A stretch of DNA of 64,000 nucleotides from DTU015 sp964641455 (lineage in GTDB: Bacteria > Bacillota > Sulfobacillia > Fermentithermobacillales > Fermentithermobacillaceae), in contig CAZXLH010000010.1 in assembly GCA_964641455.1 (NCBI GenBank), positions 1 through 64,000 of the forward strand, in the 5' to 3' direction. Below the pieces are notes generated by a model. The model worked only from the letters and a program-made list of their open reading frames with translations, did no database searches and had not been told where the DNA came from. Below, piece by piece: positions 26,285-34,983 of this stretch. How positions within the stretch are numbered: the stretch's first letter is position 1; the number at the start of each line of letters is the position of its first letter. Made by a program: the position numbers and the translations under genes.

Positions 26285-27460
26285 ATGAATGCAAGAAATC
26301 CAAAACTTAAGCTATTACTTGGGCCTGGGCCCAGCAATGCAGACCCTCGTGTGTTAAGGGCGCTTTCAGAACCAACCCTCGGCCACCTTGATCCTGATTT
26401 TATGGAGATCATGGACGAGACTACTCAACTTTTGCGCTATGTGTTTGGAACTAAGAACCAGCTCACCATACCCATTTCCGGAACAGGATCAGCCGGTATG
26501 GAGACAGCCATAGTTAACTCGCTGGAACCTGGAGACAAGGCAATTATCTGTATTGCCGGTGTGTTCGGTGAGCGAATGGCCGATGTAACCCAGCGTGTAG
26601 GGGCTACTGTAGTTCGAGTGGACGCACCCTGGGGGAAGCCTGTTAATGCTGATGATGTGAGAAAAGCAGTGAAAGAAAACCCTGATGCCAAAATAATAGG
26701 GATTGTCCATGCAGAGACTTCAACCGGTGTACTCCAGCCATTGGAAGAAATAACTCAAATAGCTCATCAAAACGGAATGCGAATAGTGGTTGATGCAGTA
26801 ACATCTCTGGGTGGGGTAGAGGTGCCGGTAGACAAGCTAGGCCTGGATTTTGTGTTTTCAGGCACTCAGAAATGCCTAAGTTGCCCACCTGGATTGGCGC
26901 CTGTAACTGTCGGCGACAAAGCGCTTGAGTTCATCAAAAACCGCGAGACCAAATGCCAAAGCTGGTATTTGGATCTATCCATGATTGCCCGGTACTGGGG
27001 TGGCGAAAGGTTTTATCACCATACTGCACCGGTGAACATGATGTACGCTTTTAACGAAGCTTTGAGAATTATCAAAGAAGAAGGGTTGGAGGCAAGGTGG
27101 GCAAGGCACCGGCTCAACCAGAAGGCACTTGTTGCTGGGCTTGAAGCTATGGGAATGAAGCTTGTGGTGGAGCCTGAGTATCGCTTACCAAGCCTTACTA
27201 CTGTGTACTTCCCTGAAGGAGTAGAAGATGCTCCGGCAAGAAAGATGCTTCTTGATGAATTTGGCATAGAAATTGGTTCAGGCCTTGGAGTCTTCAAAGG
27301 TAAAGTATGGCGTATAGGCCTCATGGGGACAAACTCAACAAAGGGCAATGTGCTCAAATTGTTCGCTGCACTTGAGGACGTTCTTGTGACTATGGGGGCT
27401 AAGGTTCCTGCAGGTGCCGGATTACAGGCTGCTTCATCAGTATATAGAACATCTAAGTAG
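26285..27460 (+). CDS. Alanine/serine-glyoxylate aminotransferase family (class V, PLP)
   Basis: This 391-residue enzyme is a PLP-dependent class V aminotransferase of the AGXT/SGAT type, which converts glyoxylate to glycine using alanine or serine. It starts with the family signature LLLGPGPSNADPRVL and contains GTGSAGMETA, HAETSTGV, DAVTSLGG and the PLP lysine in SGTQKCLSCPPG. Length and domain order are standard. With the preceding HOGA-like aldolase (a glyoxylate producer) it forms a plausible glyoxylate-handling pair under the IclR regulator. Phosphonopyruvate- or purine-linked aminotransferases of the same fold are alternatives. Confidence 0.87.
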   Translation: MNARNPKLKLLLGPGPSNADPRVLRALSEPTLGHLDPDFMEIMDETTQLLRYVFGTKNQLTIPISGTGSAGMETAIVNSLEPGDKAIICIAGVFGERMADVTQRVGATVVRVDAPWGKPVNADDVRKAVKENPDAKIIGIVHAETSTGVLQPLEEITQIAHQNGMRIVVDAVTSLGGVEVPVDKLGLDFVFSGTQKCLSCPPGLAPVTVGDKALEFIKNRETKCQSWYLDLSMIARYWGGERFYHHTAPVNMMYAFNEALRIIKEEGLEARWARHRLNQKALVAGLEAMGMKLVVEPEYRLPSLTTVYFPEGVEDAPARKMLLDEFGIEIGSGLGVFKGKVWRIGLMGTNSTKGNVLKLFAALEDVLVTMGAKVPAGAGLQAASSVYRTSK

Positions 27461-27944
27461 TGCAGGCAATGAAAGGGTTCTGTTAGCGGGCACCGGCAAT
27501 GATATACATTGTTTTGGCCAGTAAGTGGCTTAGGGCAGGTGACTGTTAGCGGGTACCGGCAATGAGATACCGAGGCTATTGCTATGAGGTATTCGGTAAT
27601 GAAATGATTTGTCAGTCCGCTAATGATGTTTAAGGGTTTCCACAGAAACTCAAATTTGCTAAATCAAAAAGGATATGTTATTGAATCCAGGCCCGAATCC
27701 AGGGCGGTTTGTTGATGGGGAAAGTGGTTCGGCAAGTATTGAATTGATGCCGGGCAGACAACCGTTTTGAGTTCGGGCTTTGAGTCTTTTTATGCACAAG
27801 CAGGTTGACTCTTTGTCAGTTAAAGCCGCTTAAGTTAAGTGAAATAGGTGGATACTGCTGTTCGATGTTAAGTCACGGTGGTATCTACCTTGTTTTGAGT
27901 TTGGCCTATGGAACTCTTGTTGTGAATTAAGAGTTTTGGGTTCT
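27461..27944. other. Convergent intergenic region
   Basis: No gene is visible between the aminotransferase and the minus-strand helicase. A 27-base motif at 27481-27507 (GTTAGCGGGCACCGGCAATG core) recurs imperfectly at 27544, a spacing of 63 bases. The remainder is unremarkable. Confidence 0.5.
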
Positions 27945-30059
27945 TCAAACCCCAGAGTTGCTTGGAGGCGCTATAGCCCTGGCAATATCATCAAGGTCAG
28001 TAGTAAATTTTGCAGGGGGGAGGCTTTTGAGTATAAACTTGCCGTATGCTCTGGTGATTATTCTTGAGTCAAGTATTACAACTGCTCCCCGGTCTGTTTT
28101 GGAGCGTATCAAGCGGCCGAACCCTTGCTTAAGCTTCAATGTGGTAACCGGTAAAGAGTAATGGGCAAATGGATTAAGCCCTTGAGCTTTCCAGAGAGTT
28201 TCTCTTGCTTGCATTACAGGGTCTTCAGGGACAGGGAAAGGCAGTTTGGCCAGGACTACACAAGAGAGTGCGTCACCTGGAACATCTACGCCTTCCCAGA
28301 AAGAGTCCAAGCCCATGAGTACCGCATTTCCGCTTTGCTTAAACTCACGAAGCAATGCTTCCCGAGATTTTTCGCCTTGCACCAAGACAGGGTAACCTTT
28401 CTCTTCTATCCTGTCTTTGGTCTTGCGGCTGACTGTTTCCAATGCACGTTTCGATGTAAAAAGCACAAAAGTTCTTCCTTGTGCCAGGTTTATAATCTTA
28501 AGGACCATTTCAGCCACGTAATCGTCAAACACCGGGCTGTTAGGCTGTTGGCCGCGCCGATCCTTTGGTACACATAAGCAGGTTTGATGGGAGTAGTCAA
28601 AAGGAGAACCTATAATCGCTTCTTCTGCTTCAATGTCTAACAGCCGTTTAATATAGTCAAATGAGCCTCCGGTAGAAAGGGTGGCTGACGTTAATATGGC
28701 CGAAGGTAAACTGTTCCATAAGTTTTCTTTAAGATAAGAACCTACTTCAAGAGGTGAGCTGTTAAGAGTTATGTGCCGCTGCCTGCTCCGCGTTTCAATC
28801 TCAGACCAGTAGACGAAAGAATCGCCGTCGCCATCCAGGGTATTTATGCTTTCCAGTTGCCCTGCAATTCCCAAATAGCGCCTGGCAAGCGCATTAACTT
28901 CGAACCTTTCTTCATCTGATAAATTATAGTCAGTCCAATCGGCTATTAGTTTGGAAAGGTCACGGAGTGACCTGGCAATTTCATTATCAATGATTTCCGG
29001 TTCCCGTAATCGGTACTTATCTCTGCCAAAATATGAATATGCCCGCCTGCCTCCGGTTTTGAGGCTGCGGCGTAACATGTCAGGCGCCAGACTTTTGAGA
29101 TTGATTTCCATGAGGTTCAACAAGTGATGTAGCGCCATTTCCATACGCTTGCGTTCTTCAAAAGGCAGCAATTTAGAAAAGGGTTCTCTGGAGGCGAATC
29201 TCAGAGTATCATCAGCCAAACGTTTTATGTGATTATACCCTACGTTGAACGTCATACTGTCTCTAAATACTCCTTCAAGGTGATGAGCTTCATCGAAGAT
29301 AACCGCCTCGTATCCAGGTAGAAGCAATGTTTTGCCTGCTGTATCCTGGTAAACCCTTAAATGAGCTGCAAACAGAGCATGGTTTACTACGATTAAATGA
29401 CAACTTTCAAGATATCTGCGCTGTTCTTGATAGAAGCATGACTTTCGAAACGGGCATTTTCCGGACATACACCTGTTGCTTTCAGAACAAAGCTCGCTCC
29501 AGAGGGAGTTTGATACATGAAAAGGCAACTTTTCGCGGTCTCCGTTCCAATTGCCTTCATCAATTTTACAAGAAATCTCTCGTAACTTCTTTTCTTGGTC
29601 TTCTTCTTCAACCAACTGAAGTTTTCTTTGGGTTTCATCATAAACTCTGCTCCATTTTCGAAGGCAAAGGTAGTGGCTCCGTCCCTTAAACAGCGTATAG
29701 TTAAGGGGGCCTAACGAATCATGGAAAATGCCTGCAACCAGGGGAATATCCTTGTTAACCAACTGTTGCTGAAGGTTTACTGTATAAGTCGACACAACTG
29801 CCCGTTTTTTTGTGGCCAAACACCAATAAACAACAGGGAGGAGGTAGGCAAGGGATTTTCCCACGCCTGTTCCTGCTTCCACCAAAAGATGTTTGCCTTG
29901 TGACAAGGAGTCCCAGACCAATAGGGCCATGTCGCGTTGGTGAGGCCTTTCCTCAAAGCCGGCTACTACAGAAGACACTATGCCTTCTTGTTGAAAAGCC
30001 TCGGCAAAAAACTGTCTGATACTCTCAGGCGTATTTGAAAGAGAAACTTTTGCTTTCAG
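27945..30059 (-). CDS. DinG-like ATP-dependent DNA helicase (XPD family)
   Basis: This superfamily 2 helicase has Walker A EAGTGVGKSLAYLLP, the DEAH box VIFDEAHHLEG, and motif VI QGFGRLIRSKTDRGAV. Four cysteines in CSESNRCMSGKCPFRKSC form the [4Fe-4S] cluster site typical of XPD/DinG enzymes, which unwind damaged or R-loop-containing DNA. There is no N-terminal exonuclease domain. The frame is open up to 30257, but the first ~60 residues look unlike the family. No ATG in that stretch has a ribosome binding site. A CTG at 30059 sits 8 bases after GGAGG and is a possible real start; ATG 30074 is the conservative alternative. It lies upstream of the convergent aminotransferase. Confidence 0.85.
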   Translation of the reverse strand: MKAKVSLSNTPESIRQFFAEAFQQEGIVSSVVAGFEERPHQRDMALLVWDSLSQGKHLLVEAGTGVGKSLAYLLPVVYWCLATKKRAVVSTYTVNLQQQLVNKDIPLVAGIFHDSLGPLNYTLFKGRSHYLCLRKWSRVYDETQRKLQLVEEEDQEKKLREISCKIDEGNWNGDREKLPFHVSNSLWSELCSESNRCMSGKCPFRKSCFYQEQRRYLESCHLIVVNHALFAAHLRVYQDTAGKTLLLPGYEAVIFDEAHHLEGVFRDSMTFNVGYNHIKRLADDTLRFASREPFSKLLPFEERKRMEMALHHLLNLMEINLKSLAPDMLRRSLKTGGRRAYSYFGRDKYRLREPEIIDNEIARSLRDLSKLIADWTDYNLSDEERFEVNALARRYLGIAGQLESINTLDGDGDSFVYWSEIETRSRQRHITLNSSPLEVGSYLKENLWNSLPSAILTSATLSTGGSFDYIKRLLDIEAEEAIIGSPFDYSHQTCLCVPKDRRGQQPNSPVFDDYVAEMVLKIINLAQGRTFVLFTSKRALETVSRKTKDRIEEKGYPVLVQGEKSREALLREFKQSGNAVLMGLDSFWEGVDVPGDALSCVVLAKLPFPVPEDPVMQARETLWKAQGLNPFAHYSLPVTTLKLKQGFGRLIRSKTDRGAVVILDSRIITRAYGKFILKSLPPAKFTTDLDDIARAIAPPSNSGV

Positions 30060-30347
30060 GCCGGAATCCTCCATATTTGCAATAGTGTTATTGGTAAACT
30101 GAGTAGAACATGGCTCAAACAGTATTCTATCATGATTTTGGAATGATTTTGGAGTCATTTGGTTACAGGCAGAGTTTCTTTCCTTGCAGGAGGGCTGCCG
30201 GGTAGCGCCAATTCCCCTTCTCTTACGCAAACACTTTTCCGTTTGCGAAACAAACATAGGGGCTCGGGAAGGCTTAAGATGTTTCTTGGTGAACAGGTAC
30301 TGCCGATTCGCTGGTTTGACGACTATAAGTCCGCGATTTTATTGGCG

Positions 30348-31571
30348 TTATTTGTTTCCTTTTTTATGATCTTTCTGTTTTGAACCTTTTTGCTCAGAGA
30401 GCTTGTCTTTGGCTGCTTTTGCTTTGTCCTTAAGGGCTTTTTCTTGGCTCTTCTGGATCTCTTTTACCCATTGCTTGGTTAGTTTGGACAAATGGCCTTT
30501 GTCTTTATTGGAGCCTTTGTCTTTTATCTTGTCGATACCGGGCCTGGGAATATTGCTCTTAAAGTCGGTTTGTTTCTTAAGCTGGCCAGGCGGTTGTTCT
30601 TGAGAAGCGTTTTGGCTCTCTTCTTGCTTATCCTTGCCGTTATCCTTGTCCTTATTTTTCCCTGGCTCTCCTTGCTCAGCCATATTGCTTTCCGGAACCT
30701 CTTTATCAGGAGTATCATCAATAAAGCCTTCTGTGTGTGATGGCTCTTTATATCCTTCTTCTTCAAAAAGCGCCCACAGCGCTGCTCTGGCAGCTGAAAT
30801 TTTGAGCTGTTTTGCGGCTTCCCGTGCCTGCATATCTAATCTTACATGGTTAATTACAGAATGATTTGCTTTTGTTTTTCTATCAATTTGCTGTGAGGCA
30901 GGTGCTTGCTTTTCAAATTTCGGCTTTTTGCCGGCTTGTTTGGCTGCTTCCTTGGCAGCTTTTTCGGCAGCCTTTGCGGCTTCCCTGGCGGTTTTTTCCG
31001 CTGCCTTTTGTGCGTCTTTAAGAATTTTCTTTTCTAAGTTATCCAGGGCGGCCCCTTCTTTAATGGGGATGATTCCAATTACTACTTCTGGCTGTTCTCC
31101 TTCTTCTTTGGTCTTGATTAGCGCTTCCACAGCCTGGTCTACCGGTTTCATGTAAAGGTCATGGCCGACTGCTATTTTCTCGCCTGTTTCATCGAAACAT
31201 GTAACAGACCTAATGAGCCCTCTATCGTTAACTTCCAACTCCAGGCTTCCGGGAGAGTCAACCAGATCAAGTGTAACCCAGGCAAGGGCAGGCCGTGCCT
31301 CCAGATACTGTGTATAGCCGAAAAATGACGCGAAAAGGATTAGCGATGCTAAGAGTGTAACGGGCACCAGCCTCTTTGTCAAAAATTGGGCAAAGTTCCG
31401 GCCCCAGGAACGATGTTTGGCCGGAAGTTCGGAAAGGGATGATAAAGAAACTTGCTCTCCGACTATGTATATACAATTCTTGGTGGGAAATTGCAGAAAA
31501 CGGCCGTCTGACGTAAGTACTGTAATTTGGTTACGGGTCTTTTCAATTACTATACATTGATCAGATCGCAA
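30348..31571 (-). CDS. rsgI: RsgI-type anti-sigma-I factor
   Basis: The 407-residue membrane protein begins with an RsgI N-terminal domain (IVIEKTRNQITVLTSDGRFLQ), which binds SigI in the cytoplasm. One transmembrane helix follows (VPVTLLASLILFASFFGYTQ, about residues 72-91), then an extracytoplasmic region with a conserved beta-domain (LVDSPGSLELEVNDRGLI). The tail is rich in Ala and Lys (repeats of AAKAAEKAAKEAAK near 190-215) and then Lys/Asp/Gln. Unlike cellulosome-type RsgI proteins, no carbohydrate-binding domain is seen at the C-terminus. It follows sigI by 6 bases in the same operon. Confidence 0.85.
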   Translation of the reverse strand: MRSDQCIVIEKTRNQITVLTSDGRFLQFPTKNCIYIVGEQVSLSSLSELPAKHRSWGRNFAQFLTKRLVPVTLLASLILFASFFGYTQYLEARPALAWVTLDLVDSPGSLELEVNDRGLIRSVTCFDETGEKIAVGHDLYMKPVDQAVEALIKTKEEGEQPEVVIGIIPIKEGAALDNLEKKILKDAQKAAEKTAREAAKAAEKAAKEAAKQAGKKPKFEKQAPASQQIDRKTKANHSVINHVRLDMQAREAAKQLKISAARAALWALFEEEGYKEPSHTEGFIDDTPDKEVPESNMAEQGEPGKNKDKDNGKDKQEESQNASQEQPPGQLKKQTDFKSNIPRPGIDKIKDKGSNKDKGHLSKLTKQWVKEIQKSQEKALKDKAKAAKDKLSEQKGSKQKDHKKGNK

Positions 31572-31577
31572 TTCACA

Positions 31578-32345
31578 TCACCACTCTGATTCAGAAACGT
31601 TTAAGAAACCTTTTATGCTGGGATAATCACCGGTCATAGCGACAGCAATTGCAGTTATGTATTTTCTTTGCCTGATGACCGTCTTTTTTGAGACGCGCCT
31701 TTTCTCAGGCATCACCGATAGCAATTCATCAACCGGGACTTCCCGGTTCGTTAGAAATGAGTTCTTAAGCGTGTCGTTTTGAGCGATCAATTTGGCCATA
31801 TACATGGCACGTTCTCTCGCATCTCTATGTTTAGGAGTTGCTTGAACCACTTGCCCCAAGGTCAGGCCAAATTTCTCCAAGTCTTGTTTCCAGTTTTCAA
31901 TATCGTCCCTTCGTTCTATTACGGCTTGCCAATCTGTTGTTGAATACGCCAGGCAGGAAGGGTCCCAAGCCCCTTCGCTTTCATCTCTGTACGGATTCAA
32001 GGCGGAAAACGGTATTTCCCGCCGCCTGGCCTTTTTCCTGTACTGATCAATAAGCCTTCGTTTTATGACGGTAGCGGCAAAGGCCAAGAAACCAGGATTG
32101 TTGCTCTTAAATGCGTCTATTGCTTCATTAAAGGCTGCCAGGGCTACGCTTGCCTCGTCATCTTCTCCCAATACTATGTACCGCCTTGTACATGACGCAG
32201 CTGTTTTGAGAATAAAAGGCGTATAATCGCGGATTAGGTCATCTCTTGCCTGGATATCTCCTTCCCTGGCACGAGCTACCCGCGCTTCTATCGGTTCCGG
32301 GTCCATATCCTGTGAAAATTTCAAAGTCAAGATTGCGTTCACCAT
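31578..32345 (-). CDS. sigI: RNA polymerase sigma factor SigI
   Basis: The 255-residue product matches SigI, the heat- or envelope-stress sigma factor of Bacillus and Clostridia. Region 2-like sequence includes EARVARAREGDIQARDDLIRDYTPFILK and FLAFAATVIKRRLIDQYRK (shown in parts), and the family-specific C-terminal DNA-binding part lies around KKTVIRQRKYITAIAVAMTG. It is followed directly by rsgI, the expected arrangement for a sigma/anti-sigma pair. The ATG is at 32345. I could not identify a convincing SigI-type autoregulatory promoter upstream. Confidence 0.87.
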   Translation of the reverse strand: MVNAILTLKFSQDMDPEPIEARVARAREGDIQARDDLIRDYTPFILKTAASCTRRYIVLGEDDEASVALAAFNEAIDAFKSNNPGFLAFAATVIKRRLIDQYRKKARRREIPFSALNPYRDESEGAWDPSCLAYSTTDWQAVIERRDDIENWKQDLEKFGLTLGQVVQATPKHRDARERAMYMAKLIAQNDTLKNSFLTNREVPVDELLSVMPEKRRVSKKTVIRQRKYITAIAVAMTGDYPSIKGFLNVSESEW

Positions 32346-32588
32346 CTAGGTTTTCTCTTCACCTGCTTTCAAATCCTGCACCTATAATTGTTCCTTCATT
32401 TACTTGTATCCTCTTTTGTATCAAACCGGGTGAACCAATGTTCATGTTTTAAAGATTTAGGTTTTGCCGTTCTGGCTGGTATTACTCAATATCGTTTGAT
32501 ATTGAAAATTTGTCTATGCATGATAGATATCGAAAACTTGCAAGATTTTGTGGCAAAAAGAAGGAGTTTTGCATAGGTTTGGCGTATA
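32346..32588. other. Divergent intergenic region, sigI / padR
   Basis: This AT-rich stretch should contain the sigI promoter (minus) and part of the padR promoter (plus). No gene is visible. The padR operator lies at its right end and is listed separately. Confidence 0.4.
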
Positions 32589-32615
32589 CATCTATATGTA
32601 ATAACCATATAGATG
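32589..32615. promoter_or_regulatory. Palindromic operator upstream of padR
   Basis: A perfect inverted repeat with 10-bp arms (CATCTATATG at 32589-32598, CATATAGATG at 32606-32615) and a 7-base spacer lies 40 bases before the padR start, flanked on both sides by GTATAC (32584-32589 and 32622-32627). The position and symmetry fit an autoregulatory PadR dimer site that would also control the downstream exporter genes. Confidence 0.7.
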
Positions 32616-32655
32616 ACTCGGGGTATACAAAGATTTGTTTGAAAGGGGAGATAAC

Positions 32656-33108
32656 ATGACTTATGACGGGATTGAAAAACACGGAGGTGAGAAACGTCAA
32701 GACACAAAACACAGAGGCCATCACGATTGGCATCGTTCGGGACATTCTGGATGTGTTGTCCGCCCGGAGGGGTTTCTGGAGCCGTGCCTCTTGCTTCTTT
32801 TAACAGAGAATGTTTCGTACGGGTATGATCTCATTTCACGTCTGAAAGAATTCGGATTTGGAGAGAATCAAGACCCCGGCAGAGTATATAGGTATCTAAG
32901 GCGGCTTGAAAAGCGAGGCATGATTGAATCCCAGTGGGATACCACCGGCGCTGGGCCGGCCAGAAGAATGTACCGGGTAACCGCTGACGGCGATGAGCTC
33001 CTTTCTGTGTGGACAGAGACCATCAAGTTCAATATCAAAGTTCTCAACGAGTTTGTAGAACGGTACGAGTGCGTGAATAAAGAAGACAGCAGTAACAAGA
33101 GCAACTAA
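32656..33108 (+). CDS. PadR family transcriptional regulator
   Basis: The 150-residue protein is a PadR-type winged-helix repressor. The conserved helix-turn-helix segment reads GFLEPCLLLLLTENVSYGYD followed by PGRVYRYLRRLEKRGMIESQW, with the wing GPARRMYRVTADGDELL and a C-terminal dimerisation helix. A His-rich stretch (HRGHHDWHRSGHSG) precedes the domain and might bind metal, which is uncommon in PadR proteins. The ATG at 32656 follows GAAAGGGGAG. It heads a cluster with two ABC exporter genes, a frequent PadR arrangement in which drugs or peptides induce export. Confidence 0.9.
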   Translation: MTYDGIEKHGGEKRQDTKHRGHHDWHRSGHSGCVVRPEGFLEPCLLLLLTENVSYGYDLISRLKEFGFGENQDPGRVYRYLRRLEKRGMIESQWDTTGAGPARRMYRVTADGDELLSVWTETIKFNIKVLNEFVERYECVNKEDSSNKSN

Positions 33109-33183
33109 GTATGGTATTATTTCGTATAGCGATATTATCGGGTCGCTAATTAAGTATAACCATACAAGTAAGCGCCGAAGGGA

Positions 33184-34983
33184 GTGTGGTCTGTGAAAGT
33201 TCTTCAAAGGCTTCTAAAATTTGCAGCTCCTTATTGGCCAAGATATGTACTTGCGTTCGCACTAGTTTTTGCAGTGTCAGCTCTAAATTTGCTGCAGCCT
33301 ATGGCCATTAAATGGGTTATTGATGATATCCTTGAAACACAGCAATATGCTTTGTTATTATACGGAGCGCTGGCTATATTAGGTGTAGCGGCCATAAAGG
33401 GCATAATCCAATATTTTCAGCGCCTCAATATGGCTTATGCCGGGCAACAAGTGGTTTTCGATATAAGGAATACGCTCTATCGCCATTTACAGCAGCTTTC
33501 TTTCAGTTTCTACGATCAGGCTCAGACAGGGCAGATCATGTCCCGGGTTACATCTGACGTAGGTACAGCCCAGCGGTTCTTAGCTAATGGGCTGGTCCAA
33601 ATAGTTTCCAATGTAATCACTTTCTGTGCAACATTTATTCTCATGATATCTCAACATCGAAAACTCACTTTCATGGCAATGATTCCTGTTCCATTGCTTG
33701 TATGGCGGGTACAGGTGTACTCTACTCAGGTTCGCCCTATGTTTTGGGAAATTCAGCAGCAACTTGCGGTGCTTACTACCCGGTTGCAAGAGAATATTAC
33801 AGGCCAGAGAGTAGTGAAAGCTTTTGCCAGAAAACAACATGAACTCGATAAGTTTGAAAAGGACAATTTAGAGCTTTTGGAACGAAACGTGAAAACAGAG
33901 AGGCTTTCTGCAGTTAACTGGGCTTCAATGCGGCTGTTGACAGAAATGTCACTTGCCATAATCCTGTGGTATGGCGGACGCGAAGTCATATCCGGAAATC
34001 TCAGTTACGGGACGTTAGTAGCTTTTAACATGTTGCTTGGGCAGTTAATAGGCCCCATACGCCGGCTAGGGTTTTGGGTAAGCCTTGTCCAAAGAACGAT
34101 TGCATCAGGCGAAAGAATATTTGAAATTCTTGATACTGAAGCTGATGTTCAAGACAGCCCCGGTGCCAAACCCATTACACATATAGAAGGCAGAGTGGCT
34201 TTTGAAAATGTAGGCTTTGCCTACGACGGCGATAACATGATAATTGAAGGCATCAATTTAGATGTTAAGCCTGGAGAGACTATTGCAGTGCTTGGAGGCA
34301 CTGGGTCAGGCAAATCGACTTTAATCAACCTGATACCAAGGTTTTACGATGTAACCGAGGGTCGTCTGCTAATTGACGGTATTGATATTAGGGATGTAAC
34401 TCTAGAGAGTTTAAGAAGGCAAATTGGAATTGTTACCCAGGAAACTTTCCTTTTTTCTGCTTCATTGCGCGACAATATTGCCTATGGCAAGCCTGAGGCC
34501 ACTGAACGAGAAATTATCGAGGCAGCAAAGTCAGCTCATATACATGACTTCATTGCAAGTTTGCCGAACGGATACGATACGGTGGTTGGCGAGAGAGGAG
34601 TAGGGCTTTCCGGAGGGCAGAAACAGAGAGTGGCTATTGCCAGAGCTCTTTTGATGGATGCACGTATACTTTTGCTCGATGAATCCACCTCCAGTGTTGA
34701 CGTAGACACAGAGATGCGAATACAAGAGGCATTCTCACGGCTTCTCGAAGACAGGACAGCGTTTGTTATAGCCCAGAGGCTTTCAACGGTAAGAAATGCT
34801 GATAGGGTCATAGTCCTGGATAAAGGCACTATTGCTGAGCAGGGCACCCACGAGGAGCTTCTGACAAAGGGCGGAATTTACACCTCTATTTACAATCTGC
34901 AATTTAGATCCCAGGAAGTGCAATTGGATGACTCAGGCCGAATTCAACTGGATGATACAGCGAGCCAAGGAGGTGGAGACTAA
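33184..34983 (+). CDS. ABC exporter half-transporter, subunit 1
   Basis: This 599-residue protein fuses a six-helix membrane domain (about residues 15-310) to an ATP-binding domain. The nucleotide site has Walker A GGTGSGKST, signature LSGGQKQRVAIARAL, Walker B LLLDESTSSVD and the H-loop equivalent replaced by Gln (AFVIAQRLSTVRNADR), so one ATP site of the pair may be degenerate. That pattern is known in heterodimeric exporters such as BmrCD and TM287/288. The GTG at 33193 is an alternative start. It overlaps the next ABC gene by one base, indicating a coupled heterodimer under PadR control. Confidence 0.9.
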   Translation: MWSVKVLQRLLKFAAPYWPRYVLAFALVFAVSALNLLQPMAIKWVIDDILETQQYALLLYGALAILGVAAIKGIIQYFQRLNMAYAGQQVVFDIRNTLYRHLQQLSFSFYDQAQTGQIMSRVTSDVGTAQRFLANGLVQIVSNVITFCATFILMISQHRKLTFMAMIPVPLLVWRVQVYSTQVRPMFWEIQQQLAVLTTRLQENITGQRVVKAFARKQHELDKFEKDNLELLERNVKTERLSAVNWASMRLLTEMSLAIILWYGGREVISGNLSYGTLVAFNMLLGQLIGPIRRLGFWVSLVQRTIASGERIFEILDTEADVQDSPGAKPITHIEGRVAFENVGFAYDGDNMIIEGINLDVKPGETIAVLGGTGSGKSTLINLIPRFYDVTEGRLLIDGIDIRDVTLESLRRQIGIVTQETFLFSASLRDNIAYGKPEATEREIIEAAKSAHIHDFIASLPNGYDTVVGERGVGLSGGQKQRVAIARALLMDARILLLDESTSSVDVDTEMRIQEAFSRLLEDRTAFVIAQRLSTVRNADRVIVLDKGTIAEQGTHEELLTKGGIYTSIYNLQFRSQEVQLDDSGRIQLDDTASQGGGD

